Shown piece after piece: positions 7,798-18,663 of a DNA stretch of 64,000 bases. Position numbers and translations under genes: made by a program. The stretch is from Streptomyces sedi. GTDB taxonomy: Bacteria; Actinomycetota; Actinomycetes; Streptomycetales; Streptomycetaceae. How positions within the stretch are numbered: the stretch's first letter is position 1; each line of letters opens with the position of its first letter. The DNA lies in the NCBI RefSeq assembly GCF_006335015.1, contig NZ_VDGT01000006.1:1-64000 (forward strand), written 5' to 3'. The notes under the pieces were generated by a model, which saw only the letters and a program-made list of their open reading frames with translations, made no database searches and was not told the origin of the DNA.

Positions 7798-8706
7798 CTA
7801 CAGAAGGTCCCCGCTGTGGGTGAGGATGATGCGGCGGAGTTCGCGGGCCGCCCTCGGGGGTGAGACGTCGCCGCGGTGGGCCAGGGAGATCGTCCGGTTG
7901 AGGCCGGGTGGGACGAAGCGGGTCGTGCGCAGCCCCGACCGTTCGGCGACCGTGCGGGGGACCACCGCGATGCCGAGCCCGGCGCGGACGAAGCTGAGCA
8001 CCGCGTCCATCTCGCCGCCCGCCACTCCGAAGCGCGGGTCGAAGCCCGCCGCCTGGCAGGCGGCCAGCGTCAGCTCCCGCAGGTCGTACCCGTGGCGGAA
8101 CATTACCAGCGGCCGGTCCCGCAGCTCCTCGATCGCGATCGGACCGGCGGGCAGCGGCCGTTCGCCCTCGACCGGCGGCGCCTCGACCGGCGGCGAGATC
8201 ACCACCAGCTCCTCGCGCGACAGCTCCTCCGTCGCCAGCGCCGGCGCCTGCCCGGTCAGCGGGGTGATCACCAGCGCGAGGTCCAGCTCGCCCGAGGCGA
8301 GCGCGCGGACCAGGTCCTGCGAGCCGTCCTCGTGGACCAGCAGCTCGATGCCGGGGTAGCGGTCGCGGAACTCGCGCAGCACGTCCGGCACCAGGCTGGC
8401 GCACAGGCTCGGCGGCGCGCCCAGCCGCACCCGGCCGCGCCGCAGCTGGGCGACCTCCTGCACCTCGCGCCGCGCGGTCTCGGTGTCGGCGAGGATGCGG
8501 CGGGCCAGCGGGAGCAGCGCCGCGCCCGCGTCGGTCAGCGAGATGTGGCCGCGCGCCCTGTGGAACAGCTCGGCGCCCAGATCCCGCTCCAGCGCGCGGA
8601 TCTGCTGGGAGAGGGACGGCTGGGAGACATGCTCGCGCCGCGCGGCGCGGGTGAAGTGCCGGGTCTCGGCCACCGCCGTGAAGTACCTGAGCTGTTGCAG
8701 CTGCAC
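7798..8706 (-). CDS. LysR-family transcriptional regulator
   Basis: The 302-residue protein starts at a GTG with AGGAGG eight bases upstream. Residues 1-60 form the winged helix-turn-helix: LQQLRYFTAVAETRHFTRA, then the recognition part HVSQPSLSQQIRALERDLG. The remainder is a periplasmic-binding-like effector domain (VRLGAPPSL, ELDLALVITPL). It is divergent from the succinate dehydrogenase operon across 123 bases, which contain an ATAG-N7-CTAT inverted repeat. It is therefore the obvious candidate regulator of that operon and of itself. The co-inducer is unknown. Confidence 0.88.
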   Translation of the reverse strand: MQLQQLRYFTAVAETRHFTRAARREHVSQPSLSQQIRALERDLGAELFHRARGHISLTDAGAALLPLARRILADTETARREVQEVAQLRRGRVRLGAPPSLCASLVPDVLREFRDRYPGIELLVHEDGSQDLVRALASGELDLALVITPLTGQAPALATEELSREELVVISPPVEAPPVEGERPLPAGPIAIEELRDRPLVMFRHGYDLRELTLAACQAAGFDPRFGVAGGEMDAVLSFVRAGLGIAVVPRTVAERSGLRTTRFVPPGLNRTISLAHRGDVSPPRAARELRRIILTHSGDLL

Positions 8707-8754
8707 CCGCCCGCCTCCTGTCTCTCACCCCGGTCACCAGCGGTTCATTCCAGA

Positions 8755-8769
8755 ATAGCCATTGCCTAT
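8755..8769. promoter_or_regulatory. LysR-type binding site candidate (ATAG-N7-CTAT)
   Basis: ATAGCCATTGCCTAT is an interrupted palindrome of the T-N11-A class bound by LysR regulators. It lies 49 bases upstream of the divergent lysR start and 60 bases upstream of sdhC, fitting control of both. Confidence 0.6.
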
Positions 8770-8790
8770 CGAAATCACTCGATCTATGTC

Positions 8791-8821
8791 TTGGACCGAT
8801 GCGGTGGCCGCTCCCTACCGT
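8791..8821 (+). promoter_or_regulatory. Candidate promoter of sdhCAB, probably giving a leaderless message
   Basis: TTGGAC at 8791-8796 and TACCGT at 8816-8821 are plausible -35 and -10 hexamers, 19 bases apart. The -10 ends only eight bases before the sdhC ATG, and there is no purine-rich ribosome-binding site, so transcription would start at or next to the start codon. Confidence 0.45.
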
Positions 8822-8829
8822 CGTGTGTC

Positions 8830-9561
8830 ATGGCACTGGCGACGCGCACCCGGCGCACCGAACGCGGCGAACGGCCCGAACGTCCCCCGCCGACCCTGGT
8901 CCGGCTCTGGCGTTCCACCGTCGGCAAGAAGACCGTGATGGCCGTCAGCGGCGCGCTGATGCTGCTGTACCTGGTCTTCCACATGCTGGGGAACCTCAAG
9001 GTGTTCTTCGGCCCCGACGACATGAACGGCTACGCCCACTGGCTGCGCACCGTCGGCGAACCGGTGCTGCACCACGAGTGGTTCCTGTGGCTGGCGCGGG
9101 TCGGGCTGCTGGCCGCCGTCGTCGCCCACGGGGTGGCCGCCTACCAGCTGACCCGCCGTGACATCGCCGCCCGCCCGGTCGGTTACCGGCACCGGCTGGC
9201 GCGCACCAGCTACGCGACCCGCACGATGCGCTGGGGCGGCGTGATCCTCGCGCTGTTCGTCGTCTGGCACCTGCTGGACCTGACCACCGGCCATGTGAAC
9301 CCCAACGGCGAGGCGGGCCGCCCGTACGAGAACGTCGTCGCCACGTTCAGCACCTGGTACGGCAACGCGATCTACGGCGTCGCGATGGTGGCCGTCGGCC
9401 TCCATGTCAGGCACGGCTTCTTCAGCGCCGCCCAGACCCTCGGCGCCGGCTCCGTCGGCCGGGACCGCGCGCTGCGGCTGACGGCCGACGCGCTGGCGCT
9501 CGTGCTGACGCTCGGCTTCCTCGCCGTGCCCATCGGCGTGACCACCGGAATCGTGGAGTGA
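8830..9561 (+). CDS. sdhC: Succinate dehydrogenase cytochrome b subunit
   Basis: The 243-residue protein is the haem-binding membrane anchor of a B-type (cytochrome b558) succinate dehydrogenase/fumarate reductase. About five membrane helices are visible, starting with [20 protein letters not shown]. Conserved histidines in or beside helices are candidate haem ligands ([37 protein letters not shown]). It passes electrons between quinone and the SdhAB head. It begins the sdhC-sdhA-sdhB operon and is divergent from lysR. No ribosome-binding site is visible, and the ATG sits eight bases from a likely -10 box, so leaderless translation is likely. Confidence 0.9.
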   Translation: MALATRTRRTERGERPERPPPTLVRLWRSTVGKKTVMAVSGALMLLYLVFHMLGNLKVFFGPDDMNGYAHWLRTVGEPVLHHEWFLWLARVGLLAAVVAHGVAAYQLTRRDIAARPVGYRHRLARTSYATRTMRWGGVILALFVVWHLLDLTTGHVNPNGEAGRPYENVVATFSTWYGNAIYGVAMVAVGLHVRHGFFSAAQTLGAGSVGRDRALRLTADALALVLTLGFLAVPIGVTTGIVE

Positions 9562-9565
9562 GACG

Positions 9566-11550
<1,985 letters not shown>

Positions 11551-11554
<4 letters not shown>

Positions 11555-12291
11555 AGATCACCCTGCGCATCTGGCGCCAGTCGGGCCCCGAGGACCGGGG
11601 CGGGATGCGGACCTACGAGCTGGACGACGTCACCCCGGAGATGTCCTTTCTGGAGATGCTGGACACCCTCAACGAGAAGTTGATCGAGAACGGCGAGGAG
11701 CCGGTCGCGTTCGATCACGACTGCCGGGAGGGCATCTGCGGCGCCTGCGGGATGGTGATCAACGGCGAACCGCACGGCCCGGACCGCACCACCACCTGCC
11801 AGCTGCACATGCGGCACTTCGACGACGGCGCGACGGTGGACGTCGAGCCGTGGAGGGCGGCGGCGTTCCCCGTGGTCAAGGACCTGGTGGTGGACCGTTC
11901 CGCGTTCGACCGGGTGATCGGCTCCGGCGGCTACATCACCGCGCCGACCGGCTCGGCGCCGGAGGCGCACGCCACCCCGGTGGCGAAGGCGACGGCCGAC
12001 GCCGCGTTCGAGAACGCCGAGTGCATCGGCTGCGGCGCGTGCGTCGCGGCCTGCCCCAACGGCTCGGCGACGCTCTTCACCGCGGCGAAGGTGGCGCATC
12101 TCAACGCGCTGCCGCAGGGGGCGCCCGAGCGGGAGAGCCGGGTGCTGGACATGGTGGAGACCATGGACGCCGAGGGCTTCGGCGGCTGCACCAACACCGG
12201 GATGTGCACCTCCGTCTGCCCCAAGGGCATCCCGCTGGCGTCGATCTCCACCATGAACCGCGAGTACCTGCGGGCCCTGCGCAAGGCGTGA
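11551..12291 (+). CDS. sdhB: Succinate dehydrogenase/fumarate reductase iron-sulfur subunit
   Basis: The 246-residue protein starts at the GTG overlapping the sdhA stop. Cysteines for three clusters are visible: [10 protein letters not shown] plus a later TTCQLHM for [2Fe-2S], [12 protein letters not shown] for [4Fe-4S], and [16 protein letters not shown] for the third. It carries electrons from the FAD in SdhA to the cytochrome b anchor. The end of the operon converges with the stress-protein gene after 13 bases. A spacer rich in Pro and Ala (about residues 130-150) separates the two ferredoxin-like halves. Confidence 0.93.
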
Positions 12292-12304
12292 CCGGCGGCC
12301 GGCC

Positions 12305-12784
12305 TCAGTCCGGCGGCGGGGGCGGAAGCGTCGCCGCCTCGGGCGCCGGCCCCGGCCAGACCAGCAGCACCGGGCAGGGGGCGTGGTCGACGACGAAGCG
12401 CGCCGCCGGACCCAGGCTGTGCGGGCCGAGCCGGTCGCGTTCCCCGTCGCGGGCCAGCACCAGCAGCTCGGCGCCGACGGCCGCCCGCACCACCTCCCGT
12501 TCGACCCGGCCGGCCAGGCGGGCGGTGCGGCAGGGGCGGCCGAGCCGGTCGGCGGCGGCCTGGAGCAGCCGCTCGGCGTGGCCCTCGGCCAGCTCCTCCA
12601 GCGCGTCGCCGGGGTCGGCGTCGCCCCGGCCGAGCAACCCGGCGTAGGCGCCGTGCGCGGCGGCCGGCGGCCCGGGGTCGGTGACGTGCAGCAGCACGAC
12701 CTCGCCGGTGGCCGGGGCGTGCGCGCGGGCGGCGTCCACGGCCGCGGGCCAGGTGTCCTCGACGAGCCAGACGACGGCGGACAC
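12305..12784 (-). CDS. Universal stress protein (UspA)-like
   Basis: This 159-residue reading starts at a GTG with AAGGGAG six bases upstream. An ATG at 12841 overlapping the previous stop (ATGA) would add 19 low-complexity residues and cannot be excluded. The single domain has the alpha/beta order of UspA: VVWLVEDTWPAAVDAA, VVLLHVTDPG, and ELLVLARDG. The C-terminal HSLGPAARFVVDHAPCPVLLVW resembles the usual GSVS..V..HAPCPVLVV element, but the ATP-binding G-2X-G-9X-G pattern is degenerate. Its partner gene upstream is the ArsB/NhaD-type permease. The exact role is unknown. Confidence 0.75.
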   Translation of the reverse strand: MSAVVWLVEDTWPAAVDAARAHAPATGEVVLLHVTDPGPPAAAHGAYAGLLGRGDADPGDALEELAEGHAERLLQAAADRLGRPCRTARLAGRVEREVVRAAVGAELLVLARDGERDRLGPHSLGPAARFVVDHAPCPVLLVWPGPAPEAATLPPPPPD

Positions 12785-12837
12785 GGGGGTCTCCCTTCGG
12801 TTGGGGGCGGGGGCGGGGGCGTTCACGTCGTGGGCGT

Positions 12838-14085
12838 TCATGCCGTGGGCGCGCCGATCAGCGCGAGCGCGGCCCACAGTGCCAGCACGGCGGCGGTCAG
12901 CGCGGGCACCACGGTCAGCAGGCCGAGCCGGGTGAACTCCCCGAGGCCCACCTCCTCGCGGTGCGCCCGCACCACGCGCCGCCACAGCAGCGTGGCCAGG
13001 GAGCCGGCGTAGGTCAGATTGGGGCCGATGTTGACGCCGAGCAGCACGGCCAGGACCGCGCCGGGGCCGAGCGGGGCGACCAGCGGCAGCAGCACCAGCA
13101 CGGCCGGCAGGTTGTTGACCAGGTTGGCCAGCACGGCGGCCAGCGCCGCCAGCACCAGCAGCTCCCCCAGCGCCGCGCCGTCGGGCAGCAGCGGGCCCAG
13201 GACGTCGGCCAGGCCGTGGTCGACCAGCGCGCGGACCACCACCCCGAGCGCCAGCACGAAGAGCAGGAAGGTGGGCGACGCCGAACGCAGCACGGCGAGC
13301 GGCGTGGTGCGGCCCCTGGCCAGCCCGCGCGCGGCGAGCACGGCGGCGCCGGCCGCCGCCGCCCACACCGGCTCGAAGCCGAGCGGGGCGGCCACCACGA
13401 AGCCGAGCAGCGTGCCCCCGAGGACGCACAGCGCGAAGACCGGCACCGGCGGCGCGGGCGCTTCGGGGTCGGGGACGGGGGCCGCCGCCGCGAGGTCCGC
13501 GGCGAAGAACCGCCGCATCACCAGGTACTCCACGCCGATCGCCACCGCCCAGGGCAGCGCCATCAGCGCGGCGAAGCGCGGCAGGCTCAGCCCGCTGGCG
13601 GCGAAGGCCAGCAGGTTGGTCAGGTTGGAGACCGGCAGCAGCAGCGAGGCGGTGTTGGCCAGATGGGTGCAGGCGTAGACGTGCGGTCGCGGCCTGGCGC
13701 CGACCGCCGAGGCGGTCACGAAGACGACGGGGGTCAGCAGCACCACCGTGGCGTCCAGGCTCAGCACGACGGTGACCAGCGAGGCCGTCAGAAAGACCCG
13801 GCCGAGCAGCCGCCGCGGGTGTCCGGACGCGCCCCTGGCCATCCACCGGCCGCAGGCGGTGAAGAGACCCTCGTCCTCACACCCCTTGGCCAGCACGAGG
13901 ACGGCCGCCAGAAAGCCGACGACGGGGGCGAGATGGCGCACCTCGGCGGCCACCGCGTCCCAGGAGACCGCGCCGACGGCGAGCGCCACCGCGGCGGCCG
14001 GGACGGCGAAGGCCGCCTCCGGCAGTCCGCGCGGCCGGAGCACCGCGCCGGCGAGCACGACGAGCAGCAGCAGGACCGGCAGCAC
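12838..14085 (-). CDS. ArsB/NhaD-type (ion transporter superfamily) permease
   Basis: This 415-residue polytopic protein has about ten to twelve membrane segments. Characteristic segments are LDATVVLLTPVVFVTA and the paired LANTASLLLPVSNLTNLLAF, in which the SN-T-N motif matches the ArsB/CitMHS group. A second LANLVNNLPAVLVLLPL and GVNIGPNLTYAGSLATLLW lie near the C-terminus. It could export arsenite or exchange sodium for protons or an organic anion. No ars regulator or reductase gene is nearby, so the substrate stays open. The GTG start at 14085 has no strong ribosome-binding site and the true start could lie slightly upstream. The stop overlaps a possible ATG of the downstream stress-protein gene. 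Confidence 0.78.
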   Translation of the reverse strand: MLPVLLLLVVLAGAVLRPRGLPEAAFAVPAAAVALAVGAVSWDAVAAEVRHLAPVVGFLAAVLVLAKGCEDEGLFTACGRWMARGASGHPRRLLGRVFLTASLVTVVLSLDATVVLLTPVVFVTASAVGARPRPHVYACTHLANTASLLLPVSNLTNLLAFAASGLSLPRFAALMALPWAVAIGVEYLVMRRFFAADLAAAAPVPDPEAPAPPVPVFALCVLGGTLLGFVVAAPLGFEPVWAAAAGAAVLAARGLARGRTTPLAVLRSASPTFLLFVLALGVVVRALVDHGLADVLGPLLPDGAALGELLVLAALAAVLANLVNNLPAVLVLLPLVAPLGPGAVLAVLLGVNIGPNLTYAGSLATLLWRRVVRAHREEVGLGEFTRLGLLTVVPALTAAVLALWAALALIGAPTA

Positions 14086-14191
14086 CTCGACGAGCGGAAC
14101 GTTCAGCCTGGCCTCCGGGCGGCGCGCGGTCGGTTCCCCACCGCCGGGCGGCGGGGAGCGGTCGCCGGATGCTATCGGGCACCGCGCGCGC

Positions 14192-15082
14192 TCACCCCTT
14201 GACGGCCCCGGTGGCCAGGCCGGCGACGTAGAAACGCTGGAGGGCGACGTAGAGCACCACGCACGGCACCATCGCGATCACCGCACCGGCCGCCAGCAGC
14301 CCGAAGTCGACCTGACCGTAGGTGCCCTGCTGGAGGTTGGCCAGCGTCACGGGCAGGGTGTACAGGTCCTGGTCGGTGAGGAAGGTCAGCGCGCCGAGGA
14401 ACTCGGTCCAGGAGACCAGGAACGCGTAGAGCGCCACCGTGGCCGCCCCCGGGGTGACCAGCGGGCGCAGCACGGAGGTCAGCATCCGGAGCGTTCCGGC
14501 GCCGTCCACGTGCGCGGAGTCCTCCAACTCGCCGGGCACGGCGGCGAACGCGTTGCGCATCACGAAGACGCCGAACGGCAGGTTGACCGTCGAGTAGAAC
14601 AGGACGAGCCCGAGCAGCGAGTCCGTCAGCCGCATCGTATTCATCTGGAGGTAGAGCGGGGTGAGGATCGCCTGGAACGGGACCATCATGGTCAGCACCA
14701 GCACGCTGAAAAGCCCGCCCCTGCCCCGGAAGGAGAAGCGCGCGAAGCCGTAGCCGGCGAGGGTGGCCAGCAGCGCCGTCAGCGCGGCGGTGGCGAGCGA
14801 GACGAGCAGGCTGTTGAGGATGGGGCGGGCCAGCTGCCCCTGGTCGAGCAGGGTGGTGAAGTTCCCGGCCGACCAGTCGAAGAAGGTGTCCAGGGTGGGG
14901 CGTTCGACGATGACCGCGTTCGACTGGAGCGAGCGGGCCAGCGCGAAGGCCAACGGCATGAGGAAGACGAGCGCGGCCCCTCCCCCGCCCAGCAGGTAGA
15001 GGGTGCGCCGCAGCCGGGGTTCCGTGTCGCGGCCGGTCGCGCGGCGGGGGGCGGTCGCGCGGCGGGGGGTCTCGGTGGTCAT
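14192..15082 (-). CDS. Sugar ABC transporter permease (MalG type), arabinoside importer
   Basis: The 296-residue inner-membrane permease has an Arg-rich cytoplasmic start, then about six membrane segments (LYLLGGGGAALVFLMPLAF first). The EAA loop is visible as ELEDSAHVDGAGTLRML. It ends VAGLATGAVKG, the common MalG-type tail. It is the last gene of a three-gene operon reading leftward from 17328, six bases after its partner permease. With the binding protein and the GH127 gene next door it probably imports L-arabinose-containing sugars. No ATPase gene is present. Confidence 0.87.
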   Translation of the reverse strand: MTTETPRRATAPRRATGRDTEPRLRRTLYLLGGGGAALVFLMPLAFALARSLQSNAVIVERPTLDTFFDWSAGNFTTLLDQGQLARPILNSLLVSLATAALTALLATLAGYGFARFSFRGRGGLFSVLVLTMMVPFQAILTPLYLQMNTMRLTDSLLGLVLFYSTVNLPFGVFVMRNAFAAVPGELEDSAHVDGAGTLRMLTSVLRPLVTPGAATVALYAFLVSWTEFLGALTFLTDQDLYTLPVTLANLQQGTYGQVDFGLLAAGAVIAMVPCVVLYVALQRFYVAGLATGAVKG

Positions 15083-15088
15083 GGGCTC

Positions 15089-16015
15089 TCAGTCCCTCTC
15101 GCGGAACAGCCAGAACTGCGTGGCCGTGATGACGGCGATGATCGCCACGAGGATCAGCGACATCGCGGCGGAGGCGCCCAGTTGGAGGTCGATGAACGCG
15201 CGCCGGTAGATGGACATCACCACGGTGGTGGTGTCCGAGCCGGGTCCCCCCTGGGTGAGGATGTAGAACTGGCCGAACGCCAGGAAGCTGCCGATCACCG
15301 AGATCACCGTGGCCAGCACCAGCGAACGGCGCACCATCGGCAGCGTGATGTCGCGTTCGGTGCGCCACCAGCCGGCGCCGTCCAGCTCGGCCGACTCGTA
15401 GACCTCGCGCGGGATGCCCTGCATGGCCGACATCAGCAGCACCATGGTCAGCCCCGAGGTGCCCCAGACGACCAGCGCCACGATCAGCCCGGTGGCCATC
15501 GGCCCGTCCGCCAGCCAGGCGGTGGTGCCGTCGGTGAGGCCGAGCGCCTTGAGCAGCACGTTGACGCCGCCGCTGTTCGGTTGGGCCTCCAGCAGCATCA
15601 CGAAGCTGATGGTGGTGAGGCCGATGATGTACGGCAGGAAGAAGACGGTGCGCAGCAGCTTCGCCCCGCGCCGGTGGGAGCGCACCAGCACGGCCAGCGC
15701 GTAGCCCAGCAGCAGGATCGGACCGGTGACGATCGCCGTGTACAGCAGCGTGTACAGGATCGATCGGCCGAAGACCGGGTCGGACCAGGCGAGTGCGTAG
15801 TTGCGCAGTCCGATGAACTCGTAGTCGCCGATCAGCGGGAAGTCGGTCAGCGAGATGTAGACGGCGACCAGCAGCGGGGTGAAGACGAACACGACGACGA
15901 AGAGCACGGCCGGCAGCACCAGCGCCAGCCCCGTGCGCGCCGGGTGGGTGAGGGAGCCCGCACGCCCGCGCGGCGGCCGGCTCCCGGCGTCGGTGGCGGT
16001 GTCGGTGGTGGTCAC
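15089..16015 (-). CDS. Sugar ABC transporter permease (MalF type), arabinoside importer
   Basis: The 308-residue permease starts at the GTG that overlaps the binding-protein stop (GTGA). About six membrane segments are visible, beginning with TGLALVLPAVLFVVVFVFTP. The ATPase-docking loop is EVYESAELDGAGWWRTE followed by ITLPMVRR. It forms the channel with the 14192-15082 product. The overlap shows translational coupling to the binding protein, unlike the first importer in this window, where a long hairpin-rich spacer separates those genes. Confidence 0.88.
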   Translation of the reverse strand: MTTTDTATDAGSRPPRGRAGSLTHPARTGLALVLPAVLFVVVFVFTPLLVAVYISLTDFPLIGDYEFIGLRNYALAWSDPVFGRSILYTLLYTAIVTGPILLLGYALAVLVRSHRRGAKLLRTVFFLPYIIGLTTISFVMLLEAQPNSGGVNVLLKALGLTDGTTAWLADGPMATGLIVALVVWGTSGLTMVLLMSAMQGIPREVYESAELDGAGWWRTERDITLPMVRRSLVLATVISVIGSFLAFGQFYILTQGGPGSDTTTVVMSIYRRAFIDLQLGASAAMSLILVAIIAVITATQFWLFRERD

Positions 16016-17328
16016 GCGTCCCCCTGTCGCAGGATCTCGTCGAAGCGGGGCTGGGCCGCCCGCAGGGCGCGCTCCACGCCGTCGCCGAAGACCGCCTCGC
16101 GGATCATGGCGAGCCAGGGGCCGTCGTTCTGGTTGTAGATGCGGGCGTAGGCGAGGGAGAGCGGGGCGTGGCCGGCGTCGAGTTCCAGCAGCGGGGGCGC
16201 GGCCAGCGGCCACCTCGCGCGGAACGCGTCGGTCGCGGCGTCGGCGCGGACCGGGATGTAGCCGGTCTCCGGCAGCGAGGTCTGCTGCTCCAGCTCCAGG
16301 CAGAACGTGACGAACTCCCATGCGCCGACCGGGTTGTCGGAGCCGTTGGGCAGGCAGAGGTTGGTGCCGCCGTCGAAGAACGAACGGCCGCCCTCGGGCC
16401 CGGCCAGCAGCCGCACCTCGCACTCGGCGAGGAGTTCCTCGCTGGCGTCGGCGGTGACGATGCCGAAGCCGCAGGGCATCATCCCGACGCGGCCGGCCTG
16501 GAACTGGGAGGCCCAGCGGGAGCCGTCGTCGGAGTCGACCGCCGGCGGGGTCAGCCCCTCGGTCCACAGGGTGCGCAGGAACTCCAGGGTGGCGCGCAGC
16601 GGTTCGTTGCCCAGGACGTGGGCGCGCTGGGCGCCGACCTCGCCGGTGATCAGGTCGGCGCCGCCGGCCCAGACGTGCGGCTGGACGGTGAAGGCGAGGG
16701 CGCCGGCGGCGTTGCCGGGGAAGAACCAGCCGTGGGTGTCGTCGCCGAGCCCCGCGACGGCGCGCGCCGCCTCCAGATAGCCCTCGAAGGAGCCGGTGGT
16801 CTCGTCGACGTCGACACCGGCCCGTGCGAAGAGCGCGGCGTTGCACCAGAGCGTGGAGTTGTCGGCGAGCGAGGGGGCGCCGAACGAGCGGCCGTCGCGG
16901 GCGCTGAGCGCGAGATGGCCGGGGCTGAGCCGGTCGCGGTAGGGCAGCGCGTCGATCAGCGGGGTGAGGTCGGCGAAGACGCCGCGGTGCACGAAGAGCG
17001 CCGAGTTGATGTCGTCGATGTCCACCAGGTCGGGCACCCGGCCGCCGCGGATGGCGGTGGCGAGCTTGGTGACGTACTGGCCGTCGGGCACCGGGGTGAG
17101 GTCGACGCGGACCCGGTCCTGGGCGGCGTGGAAGCGGTCGACGAGCCGCTGGGTGGTGGGTTGGAGCCCGCCCCGGCACCAGAGCCGGACGGTGCCGGAG
17201 GGTTCGGTGTCGGCGAACTCCGGCGCGGTGACGTCGATCGGCGGCGGCGAGCTGGCGCAGCCGCCGAGCAGCGCCCCGGCGGCGCCGGCCCCCATGAGTC
17301 GGAGGAACTGCCCTCTGCTGAGTCCCAT
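16012..17328 (-). CDS. Sugar-binding lipoprotein of the second ABC importer
   Basis: The 438-residue protein starts with ATG at 17328. The signal peptide has SRGQFLRLMG, which looks like a twin-arginine motif with one arginine missing, then a hydrophobic stretch and lipobox LLGGC. The mature part is a solute-binding fold for sugars: GTVRLWCRGGLQPTTQRLVD, VPDLVDIDDINSALFV, and GGTNLCLPNGSDNPVGAWEF. It is the head of the operon with two permeases. It lies divergent from lacI and the GH127 gene, so oligosaccharides or monosaccharides with L-arabinofuranose are the likely cargo. That cargo is an inference from context, not from the binding site. Confidence 0.87.
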   Translation of the reverse strand: MGLSRGQFLRLMGAGAAGALLGGCASSPPPIDVTAPEFADTEPSGTVRLWCRGGLQPTTQRLVDRFHAAQDRVRVDLTPVPDGQYVTKLATAIRGGRVPDLVDIDDINSALFVHRGVFADLTPLIDALPYRDRLSPGHLALSARDGRSFGAPSLADNSTLWCNAALFARAGVDVDETTGSFEGYLEAARAVAGLGDDTHGWFFPGNAAGALAFTVQPHVWAGGADLITGEVGAQRAHVLGNEPLRATLEFLRTLWTEGLTPPAVDSDDGSRWASQFQAGRVGMMPCGFGIVTADASEELLAECEVRLLAGPEGGRSFFDGGTNLCLPNGSDNPVGAWEFVTFCLELEQQTSLPETGYIPVRADAATDAFRARWPLAAPPLLELDAGHAPLSLAYARIYNQNDGPWLAMIREAVFGDGVERALRAAQPRFDEILRQGDA

Positions 17329-17379
17329 CGTCGCCCCATCTCCCGTTCCCGGACTCGTCTTCCGGCCATTCCGTCGGCG

Positions 17380-17391
17380 GTTTTCGGAAAC
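17380..17391. promoter_or_regulatory. Possible LacI operator between the second importer and lacI
   Basis: GTTTTCGGAAAC has inverted GTTT/AAAC arms around a CG-containing centre. It lies 52 bases upstream of the binding-protein gene in the 214-base divergent region. A second inverted repeat, CCCGTTCC/GGAACGGG at 17490-17497 and 17517-17524, flanks the likely lacI -10 box (TACGGT, 17506-17511). Confidence 0.4.
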
Positions 17392-17542
17392 GAAGGAAAC
17401 CGATGTCCGGGACCCTAGAAAGGCACCCCCGAGCGCGTCAACCCTCTGTAAGCAGGGGAAAATAGAGACGTCAGGCACCCTGGACAGCTCCCGTTCCGCC
17501 ACTGCTACGGTGCGTGGGAACGGGCGGAAACTCGGAGGAATC

Positions 17543-18619
17543 ATGAAGCGCGACGCCAGCCGTGGTGCCGGACACGGTGCCGGGCGCGACGTCAGGACCG
17601 TGCGGATCACCGACGTGGCCCGCGCCGCCGGCGTCTCCCCCAGCACGGTGTCGAAGGCGCTCAACGGCTCGGGTTCGCTGCGCGAGGCGACCCGCGAGCG
17701 GGTGCGGGCCGCCGCCGAACAGCTCGGCTTCGTGTCGGACGCCGGCGCGCGCGCCCTGTCGATGCGCCGCACGTTCATCGTGGGCCTGCTCTCCACGGAC
17801 AACGTGGGCCGCTTCAGCCTGCCCGTGATGCTCGGCGCGGAGAACGCCCTCAGCGTCGGCGAGATCTCGACCCTGGTGGCGACGGCCCGGCGCGGCTCGG
17901 TGCAGGAGCAGCACCATCTGCGGACCCTGGTCGCGCGCCGGGTGGACGGCATCATCGTCACCGGCAAGGCGACCGACCCGAGGGAGCCGATATCCGTACC
18001 GGTGCCCGTGGTCTACGCGTTGGCGCCCTCGACCGACCCCGACGACATGTCGGTGGTCCCCGACGACGCGGCCGGGATGCGGCTGGTCGTCGACCATCTG
18101 CGGACCCTCGGCCACCGCCGGGTCGCGCATGTCGGCGGCCGTCCCGAGCACCGCACCTCCCGGGTGCGGCTCGCCTCGCTGCGCGCGTCGCTGGCCGAGG
18201 CCGGGATGGAGCTGGTCGGCGAGCCGCTGCTGGGCGAGTGGAGCGAGCCCTGGGGGCGGCAGGCCGTCGACCTGCTGCTCCGCCGCGACGGCGACGCCGC
18301 CGCGCGGCCCCCCATGACCGCCGTGGTCTGCGCCTCCGACCAGCTGGCCCGCGCGGTCGGCGACCGGCTGCGTGAGCGGGGCGTCCGGGTGCCGCACGAG
18401 GTGGCCGTCACCGGCTACGACAACTGGCAGGTCATGTGGGAGGCCAGCCGGCCGCCGCTGACCACCGTGGACATGGACCTCGAAGGACTCGGCCGGCGCG
18501 CGGCGGAGCGGCTGCTCGCCGCGATCACCGCCGAACCCGGCGGAGGGTTCGCCGACGCCGGCACGGAGCTGGTCCCGCCCCGGCTGGTGGTGCGCGGCTC
18601 CTCCATGGCGGACGACTGA
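17543..18619 (+). CDS. LacI-family transcriptional repressor
   Basis: The 358-residue protein starts with an ATG following a CGGAGGAA ribosome-binding site. The helix-turn-helix is at about residues 20-45 (ITDVARAAGVSPSTVSKAL), followed by the hinge LSMRRTFIVGLL. The rest is the sugar-binding core, with DDAAGMRLVVDHLRTLGHRR and AVTGYDNWQVM as family marks. It lies between a divergent sugar importer and the GH127 gene 44 bases downstream, so it most likely represses both and releases them on binding an L-arabinose-related sugar. The divergent region contains two inverted repeats as candidate operators. Confidence 0.9.
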   Translation: MKRDASRGAGHGAGRDVRTVRITDVARAAGVSPSTVSKALNGSGSLREATRERVRAAAEQLGFVSDAGARALSMRRTFIVGLLSTDNVGRFSLPVMLGAENALSVGEISTLVATARRGSVQEQHHLRTLVARRVDGIIVTGKATDPREPISVPVPVVYALAPSTDPDDMSVVPDDAAGMRLVVDHLRTLGHRRVAHVGGRPEHRTSRVRLASLRASLAEAGMELVGEPLLGEWSEPWGRQAVDLLLRRDGDAAARPPMTAVVCASDQLARAVGDRLRERGVRVPHEVAVTGYDNWQVMWEASRPPLTTVDMDLEGLGRRAAERLLAAITAEPGGGFADAGTELVPPRLVVRGSSMADD

Positions 18620-18663
18620 CACCGGGCGTCCGTTCGGCACCGACGAGAGGGATCGATCAGCAC

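Noticed and set aside
6623..8737. A single very long leftward frame covering the cysteine-module gene and the region antisense to nothing, extending through the lysR gene
   Set aside because: The frame is open only because of high GC. The real cysteine-module gene starts at GTG 7633 with its own ribosome-binding site, and lysR occupies another frame with a clear HTH domain.
12839..12841. ATG overlapping the permease stop as the stress-protein start
   Set aside because: The GTG at 12784 has AAGGGAG at proper spacing and begins right at the UspA fold; the extra 19 residues are low complexity. The upstream start remains possible.
14192..17328. Search for an ATP-binding subunit of the second importer
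   Set aside because: No Walker motifs occur in any frame of this region; the only ABC ATPase in the window (31215) is an exporter type paired with its own permease.
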